64,000 nucleotides of DNA from CAYNVQ01 sp964400735. GTDB lineage: Bacteria; Acidobacteriota; Aminicenantia; Aminicenantales; Aminicenantaceae. This document shows, piece after piece, positions 17,374-26,041 of the stretch; position 1 is the stretch's first letter, and each line of letters starts with the position of its first letter. Where the stretch lies: positions 1 to 64,000 of the forward strand of contig CAYNVQ010000008.1 in NCBI GenBank assembly GCA_964400735.1, in the 5' to 3' direction. The notes under the pieces were generated by a model. The model was not told the origin of the DNA and did no database searches. It was given only the letters and a program-made list of their open reading frames with translations. The translations under genes were made by a program, and so were the position numbers.

Positions 17374-18372
17374 TTAGTCGGAATGCTCCTTATGAGATTG
17401 GAGAGACAATTTTTGGTGCCACATCCAGGCAGTTTCGATGATGGTATCCAGCTGTGAGTGGTTGAGTTTCCATCCCAACATCTGCTCTGCCTTTTCCTTT
17501 GAGGCCAGAAGGATGGCCACGTCTCCCTTTCTTCTCGGTTTGACTGAATAGGATACTTTTTGTCCGGTAACCGATTCAACTTTTTCGATCACCTCCAGGA
17601 TGGAATACCCCTTGTTTGTTCCCAGGTTGATATATTCGCTCTGCGGGAGGGAGGGAAGCTTTTTGAGGGCGAGCACATGGGCACGGGCCAGATCCGTCAC
17701 GTGTATATAATCCCTGATCGCGGTTCCATCCGGCGTGGGGAAATCGGAGCCATAGAGATCGAACCCTTTTTTTTCGCCTAAAAGATACAGGAGGATATTG
17801 GGAATGAGATGCGTTTCGGGTTCATGCATTTCTCCCATTTGTCCTTCGGGATCAGCGCCCGCGGCATTGAAATATCTAAGAGAAATGAACTTCAAGCCAT
17901 AGGCCCGCTCGTATTCCCGGAGAATTTTTTCGACGAACAATTTGGTTAATCCATAGGGATTGGAAGGATTACAAACATGAGATTCGGGGATAGGGGTTTG
18001 ACGAGGAATGCCATAGACCGCTGCACTTGAGGAGAAAATGAAATTTTTTGTTTTTGATTCCAGCATAATCTGGAGCAGATTCATGCTGGTGATCAAATTG
18101 TGCCTAAAATATTTTTGGGGATCGAGGAAGGATTCGCCGACCTGAATAAGAGAGGCGAAATGAAGGACACCTTGGAAATCATGCAGTTGGAAAGCCCTTT
18201 CCAGATCGCCCTTTTCCAAAAGATCTCCTTTTATGATTTTTCCTTCAGGGACGAGCATTTTATTACCATTGGAAAAGTTATCAAAAACGACCACTTCAAA
18301 TCCTTCTCGAATGAGCTCTTTAACTGTATGGGATCCGATGTAACCGGCTCCTCCGGTCACGAGGATTTTCAT
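17374..18372 (-). CDS. galE: UDP-glucose 4-epimerase
   Basis: This is a 332-residue short-chain dehydrogenase/reductase of the GalE type, which interconverts UDP-glucose and UDP-galactose for surface polysaccharide. The NAD site is TGGAGYIGSH at residues 6-15. The catalytic triad is seen as the Ser in SSSAAVYG and the Tyr and Lys in NPYGLTKLF. The substrate segment RYFNAAGADPEGQMGE is typical. Its start overlaps the stop of cca by four bases, so the two are coupled. Confidence 0.93.
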   Translation of the reverse strand: MKILVTGGAGYIGSHTVKELIREGFEVVVFDNFSNGNKMLVPEGKIIKGDLLEKGDLERAFQLHDFQGVLHFASLIQVGESFLDPQKYFRHNLITSMNLLQIMLESKTKNFIFSSSAAVYGIPRQTPIPESHVCNPSNPYGLTKLFVEKILREYERAYGLKFISLRYFNAAGADPEGQMGEMHEPETHLIPNILLYLLGEKKGFDLYGSDFPTPDGTAIRDYIHVTDLARAHVLALKKLPSLPQSEYINLGTNKGYSILEVIEKVESVTGQKVSYSVKPRRKGDVAILLASKEKAEQMLGWKLNHSQLDTIIETAWMWHQKLSLQSHKEHSD

Positions 18373-19811
18373 GCCTTTCCTTCCTCAATCATTTTTTTTG
18401 CCCTTCGCAATCCATTTTCCTTTGTCTCGAATTCGTTGTCCAACTGCATTTGGTAGAGTTTTTTCAGGTGTTTTCCCATCCTCGGGCCGGGTGGAACACC
18501 TAATTGGATCAAGTCTCTTCCCATGATGAGAGGCTGAATGGTTTCCTTGGAAACGTTGAGTTCTTCAAACTTTTTCAATAGCCAACGGCTTTCGCGATCC
18601 AGTGATTTTATGGGATATTCCGTTCTTCCGGCTCGGTCTGCCGCATCAAGATAAATCAGGAGCTCTATTTCTCCTTCTACATCAGCGGCAAGTCGGTTAA
18701 AGGCCTTTTTGGTGATGACCTTTCTGTTTTGCCAGAGCTCAGAAGCTCTATGGTGACATTTGATCAAAGAAGGGACCATTTTTTTTAGGTTATATCCATT
18801 CCAAGAGAATATTTTGAGCCGCTCGAATATTTTCTTTGTGATTTTTGCGCTACTGATATCATGTCCATTGCTGGTGATAACCATCCGTCCCCGTTTGTAC
18901 TCCCAAAGTGTCGTTTCAGGCTTTCCCACATCATGAAATAAGGAAGCTAGGAGAAGGACGAGAGTTCGAGGTTCATCCAGATGGATCAGATTGGCGAGCC
19001 TCCTGGCCTGACGGAGGGTAATCATCGTATGAATCCAGACTGTATGGTGGCCAAAGGCGTCTTTTTCAGGATGAAATAAAGAATCCTGGATGCAAAGAGT
19101 CAGTTTTTCCAGTTCAGGGAAAATCTGACGCAGGGCACCGAGACGGAAGAGTTCTTCCCAGCCTGAAGAGGGATTTGGAGAAAACAGCAGGATTTTGAAT
19201 ATCTCTTCCTTTATTCTCTCCACACTTATCCCGCTTAAGTCGATCTTTTTTGCCAGTTCGTATATTTCAGAATCCACTGAAAAATCGAGAACGGCAGCGA
19301 ACCGGGCCGCACGGAGCACGCGCAGGGGATCTTCGGGAAATGCCCGAGGATTAGTCAACCTTAAAATTCGTTCAGCGATATCTTTCTGTCCCTGGAAGGG
19401 ATCGAATACCCTTCCATCGTTCAAGCGGACAGCTATGCTGTTGCATCGGAAATCCCGTCTTTGCAAATCCTTTTCGAGAGGGAGGGTAGGATCAGAAGAG
19501 ATGATGAAATCCTTGTGTTTTCGCAATTTTGTCGGTTTCGGCCTGTCTTTTCGAGGTAAAGCGATATCGTACGTTTTTCCTTTTAAGGTGAATTTGATCA
19601 CTCCGAAGCTTTTTCCAACGATATCTATTTTTCCCCAGGGTTCCAGTTTTTTTATGATCTCGTCCACCTTGTGATGGGTAATGAGAATATCCATATCTTC
19701 GGACGGATCTTCCCGGATGATATCGCGCACGAATCCTCCTACGGCGTAGACATCGGGACCGAAAAGATCGATGAAAAGTTCTTTTTCTCTAAAATCCATC
19801 TTGATCTTCAT
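18369..19811 (-). CDS. CCA tRNA nucleotidyltransferase / poly(A) polymerase family, with HD domain
   Basis: This is a 480-residue class II nucleotidyltransferase. The active site is AVGGFVRDII with the metal-binding Asp pair in EDMDILI. The RNA-binding neck contains DLQRRDFRCNSIAVRL and DPFRGQ-like DPFQGQKDIAERIL, then EDPLRVLRAARFAA. A C-terminal HD phosphohydrolase domain is shown by LLASLFHDVGKPET. It probably repairs or adds CCA ends; the HD domain would remove 2',3'-cyclic phosphates. A poly(A) polymerase cannot be excluded. The first ATG has no clear Shine-Dalgarno; a second ATG four codons on (19799) is also possible. Confidence 0.9.
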   Translation of the reverse strand: MKIKMDFREKELFIDLFGPDVYAVGGFVRDIIREDPSEDMDILITHHKVDEIIKKLEPWGKIDIVGKSFGVIKFTLKGKTYDIALPRKDRPKPTKLRKHKDFIISSDPTLPLEKDLQRRDFRCNSIAVRLNDGRVFDPFQGQKDIAERILRLTNPRAFPEDPLRVLRAARFAAVLDFSVDSEIYELAKKIDLSGISVERIKEEIFKILLFSPNPSSGWEELFRLGALRQIFPELEKLTLCIQDSLFHPEKDAFGHHTVWIHTMITLRQARRLANLIHLDEPRTLVLLLASLFHDVGKPETTLWEYKRGRMVITSNGHDISSAKITKKIFERLKIFSWNGYNLKKMVPSLIKCHHRASELWQNRKVITKKAFNRLAADVEGEIELLIYLDAADRAGRTEYPIKSLDRESRWLLKKFEELNVSKETIQPLIMGRDLIQLGVPPGPRMGKHLKKLYQMQLDNEFETKENGLRRAKKMIEEGKA

Positions 19812-19961
19812 GGGTTATACACCACTCAAATCCCTAAGGCTTTTTGCCGTCCTCTATTTTCTGTGTTCTTGAAGTCCTCCGAATCCGAGCAACCTCTCCA
19901 ATTTTACAGGAAATATCGAGGATATGAAAGCCTATTGCGGATCACCAGACATTCTCAGCTC

Positions 19962-19990
19962 TTGAGCTCTTGGCATCATTATTGTATCCT
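19962..19990 (+). promoter_or_regulatory. Possible sigma-70 promoter for the LEA14-like gene
   Basis: TTGAGC is followed after 17 bases by TATCCT, about 28 bases before the ATG at 20019. Each hexamer matches four of six consensus positions. The area between 19812 and 20018 contains no gene and divides the divergent cca and LEA14-like genes. Confidence 0.35.
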
Positions 19991-20018
19991 AAGCCTTATA
20001 GTGGAGAGGAGTCGAAGA

Positions 20019-20864
20019 ATGAGAAAGAAATCTTTCCTGCTTTTTGTCCTTATTCTGGCGATTGCTAATATTTCTTCCCCGGCTTCGATCGATGATGACT
20101 TGAGGCTCGAGTTAAGAGAAAAAAAGATTAGAGATTTCAGCCTCGATGGCCTGACCGTCGTTTTCTACGTGAATATCGCCAATTCATCATCCAGGACCTA
20201 TTATCTTTCTGCTTATGAGTATCGTTTTTTGGTCGATCAAAAAGACTATCTCCAGCTTCGGACCGGACTGGAAGAGGGGATAATGATAGGGCCCAGAGAC
20301 GAAACCCTTATCTCCTTTCCTGTCAAAATCACCTATGAGAATTTTTTCCGGGAGCTTCCCGAAATGGAGGAAGAACTCCATGCCGCATGCAATTTAATCG
20401 GCTGGGCCTGGTTTTCGGACGGGCGTAGGGACAGGGGAAAACTTCCTTTGGCTTTTTCTGCCGATTTTCCAATATTCAAGAAGCCTGAGGTCGATTTTGT
20501 CCGTCTGCTGGTGAACACCCTAACCATCGGAGGTGCTGATATCGAATTGGAGATCAAATTTAAAAATGAAAATGGATACGAGCTGTTGGTGGATAGGATA
20601 AGTTACAGTCTGACCCTGGGGGAGCATCCGATAAAAAAAGGCACCATCGCTGGGGATAAAAATATCGAAAAACAAGGAGAAAAAATTTTTTCTCTGCCCT
20701 TTCTATTGAATTTTTTTGAAGTGGGAAAGGGATTGTACGACTTGCTCCAGCAATCCTCTGCCTCCTGCTCTTTTTCTGGGGAAGCGGAAGTCACGACCGT
20801 GTGGGGACGATTGAATATTCCTTTCGGAAGACAGGGTGTAGTCTCCATCGAGCGAAATCCATAG
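20019..20864 (+). CDS. Exported protein with two LEA14-like (WHy) domains
   Basis: This is a 281-residue protein with an N-terminal signal peptide (KKSFLLFVLILAIANISSPAS). The start is chosen from an AGAGGAG Shine-Dalgarno; a longer upstream frame runs antisense into cca. The mature part resembles two tandem LEA14/WHy beta domains. The first spans about residues 25-145. The second begins VDFVRLLVNTLTIGGADIELEIKFKNENGYEL, with the family pattern of a conserved Asn followed by small hydrophobic strands. Such domains occur in desiccation proteins and periplasmic lipid-related proteins. The function here is unknown. It seems to be in an operon with the glycosyltransferase that follows. Confidence 0.72.
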   Translation: MRKKSFLLFVLILAIANISSPASIDDDLRLELREKKIRDFSLDGLTVVFYVNIANSSSRTYYLSAYEYRFLVDQKDYLQLRTGLEEGIMIGPRDETLISFPVKITYENFFRELPEMEEELHAACNLIGWAWFSDGRRDRGKLPLAFSADFPIFKKPEVDFVRLLVNTLTIGGADIELEIKFKNENGYELLVDRISYSLTLGEHPIKKGTIAGDKNIEKQGEKIFSLPFLLNFFEVGKGLYDLLQQSSASCSFSGEAEVTTVWGRLNIPFGRQGVVSIERNP

Positions 20865-20914
20865 TTGTTTTCGTGTGCGGCCATGGGGTGCAAATCGAAA
20901 GCTGCTCTCATTTC

Positions 20915-21766
20915 ATGATAAGCATTGTCATCCCGACCTACAACAGGGCATCCTTGTTGGCCGAGGCTATTCAGTCTGTACTTGATCAAGAATATTTTCG
21001 GGATTCTCCTGGATCCTCATGTTATGAGCTTCTGGTGATAGACGATGGCTCGACTGATCGAACCAAGGAGATCGTTCAATCTTTTGGGGATAGTGTTAAA
21101 TACATCTATCAAGACCACAAGGGAGTGGCGGCTGCCCGGAATAAGGGGATTTTGCTTTCTTCCGGTGAGTTCATCGCCTTTCTGGATTCTGATGACATTT
21201 GGCTGGAGAAAAAAATGAGAGCCCAGATGAGCTTTATGAAAGCTTATCCGAAAGCGATGGTTTGCTGCACAGAAGAAATTTGGATCCGTAATGGGGCCTT
21301 TGTCAATCCCCGAAAAAGACACCAAAAGTATTCAGGCTGGATCTTCGACAAGGTCCTTCCTCTCTGTCTTTTGAGCCTCTCATCGGCTCTCTTCCGAAAA
21401 AATCTTTTCGAGACGGTCGGGATTTTCGATGAAGGATTGCCGGTTTGCGAGGACTACGATATGGGAATCCGTATCGCCTATCGATATCCAATCCATATGG
21501 TCCCGCAGCCTTTGATTGTCAAAAGAGGGGGACATCCGGATCAGCTTTCTAAAAAGTATTGGGGAATGGATAGATTTCGCGTCATGGCCCTCGAAAAAGC
21601 GCTCGATCTGAACTTGAGCCCGATTCAGGAAGAATTGGTCAAGAAAGAACTGGTGAAAAAATGCCGAATTTTAGCCCAGGGTTTCTTGAAAAGAAAAAAG
21701 AAAGATGAGGCCGAGAGATATTATTTTCTGGTTCGAAAATACGGGCAAAATGAGGAGGAAAAATGA
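20915..21766 (+). CDS. Family 2 glycosyltransferase
   Basis: This is a 283-residue GT-A glycosyltransferase, cytosolic face of the membrane. It starts MISIVIPTYNRASLLAEAIQ, carries LLVIDDGSTDRTKEI, AAARNKGI and the metal-binding FLDSDDIWL. The substrate is not predictable, but a surface glycan is usual. The ATG lacks a good Shine-Dalgarno and sits 50 bases after the upstream stop, so it may depend on coupling. A Lys-rich C-terminus ends in an ATGA overlap with the nitroreductase gene. Confidence 0.88.
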   Translation: MISIVIPTYNRASLLAEAIQSVLDQEYFRDSPGSSCYELLVIDDGSTDRTKEIVQSFGDSVKYIYQDHKGVAAARNKGILLSSGEFIAFLDSDDIWLEKKMRAQMSFMKAYPKAMVCCTEEIWIRNGAFVNPRKRHQKYSGWIFDKVLPLCLLSLSSALFRKNLFETVGIFDEGLPVCEDYDMGIRIAYRYPIHMVPQPLIVKRGGHPDQLSKKYWGMDRFRVMALEKALDLNLSPIQEELVKKELVKKCRILAQGFLKRKKKDEAERYYFLVRKYGQNEEEK

Positions 21767-22281
21767 ACGTGTTGAAAGTCATAAAGGAAAGAAGAAGCGT
21801 GCGCCGGTACAAGCCGGATCCTATTCCGGATGAAGTTCTGATTCGCGTGCTGGACGCTGCCCGTTTTTCTCCCTCCGGAAAGAACCTCCAGCCTTGGAAA
21901 TTCATCCTGGTAAGGGACGATAAAGTTAAAAAGAGACTGGCTGAGGCTTCAGCAGGACAGTCTTTTATCGCCAGGGCTCCGATTGTCGTGGCGGCCTGTG
22001 GATTCCCGAATGATTGTTACTCCCGAATGGGCAATTATATGAAATCATGGCCTATCGATGTGGCCATCGCGGTTGAACACCTGATTTTACAGGCTCAGGA
22101 AGAGGGATTGGGAACCTGCTGGATAGGCGCCTTTGAGGAAAAAGAAGTCAAACGTATCCTTCAAGTTCCTGAAGATGTCAAGGTTTTAGCTTTGACCCCG
22201 CTGGGATATCCTGATGAAATTCCTAGATCGAGAGGAAGAAAGAACCTGGAAGAAATAGTTGTCTATGACTCGTTTAAATAA
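21763..22281 (+). CDS. Nitroreductase-family FMN flavoprotein
   Basis: This is a 172-residue protein. The N-terminus has the family arrangement KERRSVRRYKPDPIPDEVL, then LDAARFSPSGKNLQPWKFI, which forms the FMN phosphate and ring site. The C-terminal part includes GTCWIGAFEEKEVKRIL and LTPLGYPDE. Members reduce nitro compounds, quinones or flavins with NAD(P)H. The substrate cannot be inferred. It overlaps the glycosyltransferase gene by four bases. Confidence 0.9.
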   Translation: MNVLKVIKERRSVRRYKPDPIPDEVLIRVLDAARFSPSGKNLQPWKFILVRDDKVKKRLAEASAGQSFIARAPIVVAACGFPNDCYSRMGNYMKSWPIDVAIAVEHLILQAQEEGLGTCWIGAFEEKEVKRILQVPEDVKVLALTPLGYPDEIPRSRGRKNLEEIVVYDSFK

Positions 22282-22315
22282 AGGAAATTCCCTCAAAAGG
22301 GGCCTTTCCCGAAGA

Positions 22316-22344
22316 TTGACCCTTGAAAAATCCTATTTTATAAT
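22316..22344 (+). promoter_or_regulatory. Strong sigma-70 promoter for the Thi4 gene
   Basis: TTGACC, 17 bases, then a perfect TATAAT. This is the best housekeeping promoter in the window. The leader to the ATG at 22382 is about 30 bases. No TPP riboswitch (no CTGAGA or ACCTGA elements) is present in it. Confidence 0.7.
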
Positions 22345-22381
22345 AATTCCGGGTAATCAGTAATTCTGCAAGAGGTGAGAA

Positions 22382-23161
<780 letters not shown>

Positions 23162-23230
23162 AGAGTCTTCAACACCCTGGGTTCAGACAGTTCTTATTAT
23201 TCTTGGCCTACCCTGAATCAGCGGATTCAT

Positions 23231-23264
23231 TAAAAAAGAAGCCCCACCTCTGGATGGGGTTTCT
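23231..23264. terminator. Hairpin terminator between convergent thi4 and the beta-barrel gene
   Basis: AGAAGCCCCA (23237-23246) pairs over ten positions, with one G-T, with TGGGGTTTCT (23255-23264); the loop has eight bases. On the minus strand the stem is followed by TTTTTTA, which makes a good intrinsic terminator for the beta-barrel gene. On the plus strand the T run is short, so it may act in both directions but less well for thi4. Confidence 0.75.
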
Positions 23265-23311
23265 TTCAGAATGGAAATTTCTTGGACTTAACGGATATCT
23301 TAACTGGTTAT

Positions 23312-24073
23312 CTAGAACCAGTAGTTGAGTCCTATGGAAATCTGGTAGCCGCTGAGGTCGAAAGGCTCGAATCCCTCGAATCCTTCGGTCAGATCCGCTT
23401 TGGCGAATTGGTACTTGAATTCAGCCTCGAGGCTGATCCGGTTGGCCAGAGGGACCATTATTCCGCCGAAGGCGTGGTAGCCGATCTGAAGTTTGTTTTC
23501 TTCCCTTGCATCGACATCATAAATCGGAAAGATCTCCACATCCCAATCGGTATCAAGCCATACGTCATCGAAATCGATGAATTGCCCAAACAGCCTTACA
23601 TTCCAGAGGTAAACCCCAATACCGCCTCCGATGTAGGGAATGATTTTCTGGCGTCTCCCTAGAGGAGCGATTTTGACTGAAAGCTGAATAGGTGTAATCG
23701 AAACACTGAAGGTATGAGCAGGGATATAGTCTCCATTAAAATCATCGGGATAAGCCCAGACTCCGTCGAAGTCTTCGTAGGCAACATAACCTCTATACTG
23801 GCCCAGCTTGCTTTTGGAGTATCCCTCTATGTTGAGTATAAGGCTAAACTGGTTGGAGAAGAAATATTCATAACCGAAGCCGAAATTTGTGTCATGATAG
23901 CCAGTTTTGGCAAACGACATCTGGTCAAATTCGATCCACCACAGGTTGTCCTCCCGTATGTCGTATTGGGTTCGAGGAACGAAATATCCGATCTTGAACG
24001 TGACGACATCGGAAAAAATAAATCCGGGTACAGCTAAAAGGAAAATACACGATAAAATCAGTGCTCTTTTCAT
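23312..24073 (-). CDS. Predicted outer-membrane beta-barrel protein
   Basis: This is a 253-residue protein with a signal peptide (KRALILSCIFLLAVPGFIFSD) and then alternating hydrophobic/polar strands with many Tyr, Phe and Trp. Strands such as TNFGFGYEYFFSN, PYIGGGIGVYLW and ISLEAEFKYQFA are typical, and the chain ends in a strand with a terminal Phe (ISIGLNYWF), the signal read by the BAM machinery. It looks like an eight-strand OmpW/OmpX-like barrel. The start is the ATG behind AGAGGTG; the GTG nine bases before it is unlikely. It implies a two-membrane cell. The function is unknown. Confidence 0.82.
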   Translation of the reverse strand: MKRALILSCIFLLAVPGFIFSDVVTFKIGYFVPRTQYDIREDNLWWIEFDQMSFAKTGYHDTNFGFGYEYFFSNQFSLILNIEGYSKSKLGQYRGYVAYEDFDGVWAYPDDFNGDYIPAHTFSVSITPIQLSVKIAPLGRRQKIIPYIGGGIGVYLWNVRLFGQFIDFDDVWLDTDWDVEIFPIYDVDAREENKLQIGYHAFGGIMVPLANRISLEAEFKYQFAKADLTEGFEGFEPFDLSGYQISIGLNYWF

Positions 24074-24254
24074 CTTTTTCACCTCTGATCATGAAATATG
24101 CAAAAACTATGCCATCTATATTCTATCCTGTTTAAGAGAAAAATGTAAGACTCAGTGTTGCCAAAAAGGGTCAACTGTCCACTGAATATCCTGTTTTCCC
24201 AAGATTATTGCTTAAAAGAAAGAATATGGGGACAGCCGAGTCATTCCATAATCC

Positions 24255-24283
24255 TTTACAAACGCTTTGCCGATTTTTAATAT
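24255..24283 (+). promoter_or_regulatory. Possible promoter for the tsaC-like gene
   Basis: TTTACA is followed after 17 bases by TAATAT. Transcription would begin only about ten bases before the ATG at 24300, so the message would have a very short leader. Confidence 0.45.
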
Positions 24284-24299
24284 AGAGTCGGTATGGATA

Positions 24300-24950
24300 A
24301 TGAGAACACGAGTCATCACGGTTAGGCCTGATCTTGTGGAACAGGACAAGATCGAAGAGATTGTCTCCATATTGGAAAAAGGAGGCCTTATCGTTTACCC
24401 GACCGAGACATTCTATGGGTTGGGAGCGGTCATTTTTTTTCCGAAGGCTATCCAGAAAGTGTATCTTTTGAAGAAGCGGGATCCTTCCAAACCACTTCCG
24501 GTAGTGATTTCCGACCTCGACATGCTGCATGAAGTTGCCCTGGAGCTTCAGGCAGCCTATAAGCCCTTGATCTCGGCCTTTTGGCCTGGACCTTTGACCC
24601 TCATTCTTAGGGCTTCCCCTCGAGTGCCCCGAGCATTCCAGGGACCTTCGGGATCGATCGGAGTTCGGTTGACCGGACACAAATGGTTGAGGAGCTTGGT
24701 CCGCCACGCCGACTTTCCCCTGACTGCCACCAGCGCCAATATATCGGGGGAAGCGGAGATATCGGACCCCAGGGAAGCTATCAGATTGTTCGAGGGCAAG
24801 GTCGACCTTATCGTTGACGGAGGAAAGACCGAAGGCGTGTTGCCTTCGACGATCGTGGATTTGACTGGAGAGAAACCTCGGATGGTGCGGGAAGGGGCAG
24901 TATCTTCCTTGCAACTCAAAAAGTATCTGCCGAATCTATCCCATGAATGA
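24300..24950 (+). CDS. tsaC: Threonylcarbamoyl-AMP synthase (TsaC/Sua5/YrdC family)
   Basis: This is a 216-residue YrdC-domain protein that makes threonylcarbamoyl-AMP for t6A37 in ANN-decoding tRNAs. Seen: GGLIVYPTETFYGLGAV, the KKRDPSKPLPVVI binding-site loop, FWPGPLTLIL, SIGVRLTGH and PLTATSANISGE. There is no C-terminal Sua5 domain. The ATG of MRTRVITVRPDL is preferred to an earlier in-frame start that precedes the likely promoter end. Confidence 0.93.
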   Translation: MRTRVITVRPDLVEQDKIEEIVSILEKGGLIVYPTETFYGLGAVIFFPKAIQKVYLLKKRDPSKPLPVVISDLDMLHEVALELQAAYKPLISAFWPGPLTLILRASPRVPRAFQGPSGSIGVRLTGHKWLRSLVRHADFPLTATSANISGEAEISDPREAIRLFEGKVDLIVDGGKTEGVLPSTIVDLTGEKPRMVREGAVSSLQLKKYLPNLSHE

Positions 24951-24999
24951 ATGATAGAATGGATCTCTTTGGAAGGGGTACTTCCCGTTTCTCGATGGT

Positions 25000-25995
25000 T
25001 TACAAGGAAAACTCCATCCCTTCAAAGGCCAGACCGAATCCCTGTTTATTTAAGGCGTTTCTTTCTGCACCTTCAGGGTCGAGGGCAAAATTGGTATGGT
25101 TGAGGTGAGTGAAGTAAATCTTGTTTTTTCCTTCCGCAACCACATTCTTTAGAAGTCCCTTGGAGTGAGTGATGAAGGGATGCCCAATGGAGGTAAGGTC
25201 ACGGGAGGGCAACTCCGCGGGGCTGTAAAAAGTCCCATCGAGAAGGGAAATGTCCACTTCCTGGACTTCATCGACGATTGACCGTTTCCACATCTCCCAT
25301 TTGTGGATGTCGGGGATATAAAGGAGCGATTTTTGTTTTCCTGTGATTTTAAATCCAAGGGTGTCGGTATATTCCCCACGATGGGGAACCTGAAAGGCCT
25401 CGATTTTTATTGAGGCGGTAAGAGAAAAAACATGGTCTGGTTCGATGGGATGGATGATGATATTTTTCAGGTCGATAAGCTGATTCCAGGGACCGTTTCG
25501 AGCAAGAAAAAGCTCCATTTTTTTTGAACACCAAACGGGAAGCCCCTGGGTGGATTGGCCTTCATAGCCGTAGAACATCAATCCCGAGTAATGCCCTATA
25601 TGGGCATGTGTTAAAAGGATGCCATCGGGGACAAATGTTTTTTTATTCTTGTTTTGTTCTAGCCTTTTCCAAACCATGTGGGTTTGTTTTCGGATGTCCG
25701 GTGTCGCGTCCACTAGAAATACTTTGTTTTCGTCCAGGTCGAAGAGAGCCAAGGAGGAGATAAGACGCGAATATTTCGGGTCATTCCAGGCTCTTCGGCA
25801 ATGGGCACATTCACAGCCGATGTGGGGGATGCCTCCATCCTGGGCCGTCCCCAGTACTTTTACCATGACGCCTTTGTCAATATTGGATTTGTATGCGGCC
25901 CGCTCGCCAAAAGAATTTGTTCTGTTGAAGAAAGATTTCATCTTGATGCCGGCTATGGCCCCCCAGCAAGAATGGAAAAAAGTCCTTCTTCTCAT
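25000..25995 (-). CDS. PqqB-like metallo-beta-lactamase-fold hydrolase
   Basis: This is a 331-residue protein. From residue 43 it matches the PqqB branch of the metallo-beta-lactamase fold: KVLGTAQDGGIPHIGCECAHCRRA, FLVDATPDIR, LLTHAHIGHYSGLMFYG, PHRGEYTDTLGF and FTHLNHTN. The metal motif reads HAHIGH, with Gly where most family members have Asp, as is common in the PqqB group. The likely start MRRRTFF has two Arg before hydrophobic residues, a weak Tat-like look, but the following segment is short. No PQQ genes lie nearby, so PQQ synthesis is not implied. It is the last gene of the sir2-larC-folE-metG run. Confidence 0.72.
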   Translation of the reverse strand: MRRRTFFHSCWGAIAGIKMKSFFNRTNSFGERAAYKSNIDKGVMVKVLGTAQDGGIPHIGCECAHCRRAWNDPKYSRLISSLALFDLDENKVFLVDATPDIRKQTHMVWKRLEQNKNKKTFVPDGILLTHAHIGHYSGLMFYGYEGQSTQGLPVWCSKKMELFLARNGPWNQLIDLKNIIIHPIEPDHVFSLTASIKIEAFQVPHRGEYTDTLGFKITGKQKSLLYIPDIHKWEMWKRSIVDEVQEVDISLLDGTFYSPAELPSRDLTSIGHPFITHSKGLLKNVVAEGKNKIYFTHLNHTNFALDPEGAERNALNKQGFGLAFEGMEFSL

Positions 25996-26041
25996 GAGAT
26001 TCTTTTTATTTCCGAGTACTTTAAGTCTTATAAAGCAGTTT

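Noticed and set aside
17374..17579. Extension of the transglycosylase gene into galE
   Set aside because: The extra residues are antisense-like debris of another frame; the signal peptide begins at 17306 and has its own promoter.
22282..22381. A TPP riboswitch before thi4
   Set aside because: The 100-base region holds a plain sigma-70 promoter and lacks the conserved CTGAGA and ACCTGA elements.
25000..25995. A PQQ biosynthesis locus
   Set aside because: Only the PqqB-like protein is seen; pqqA, C, D and E are absent and the neighbours are metG and folE.
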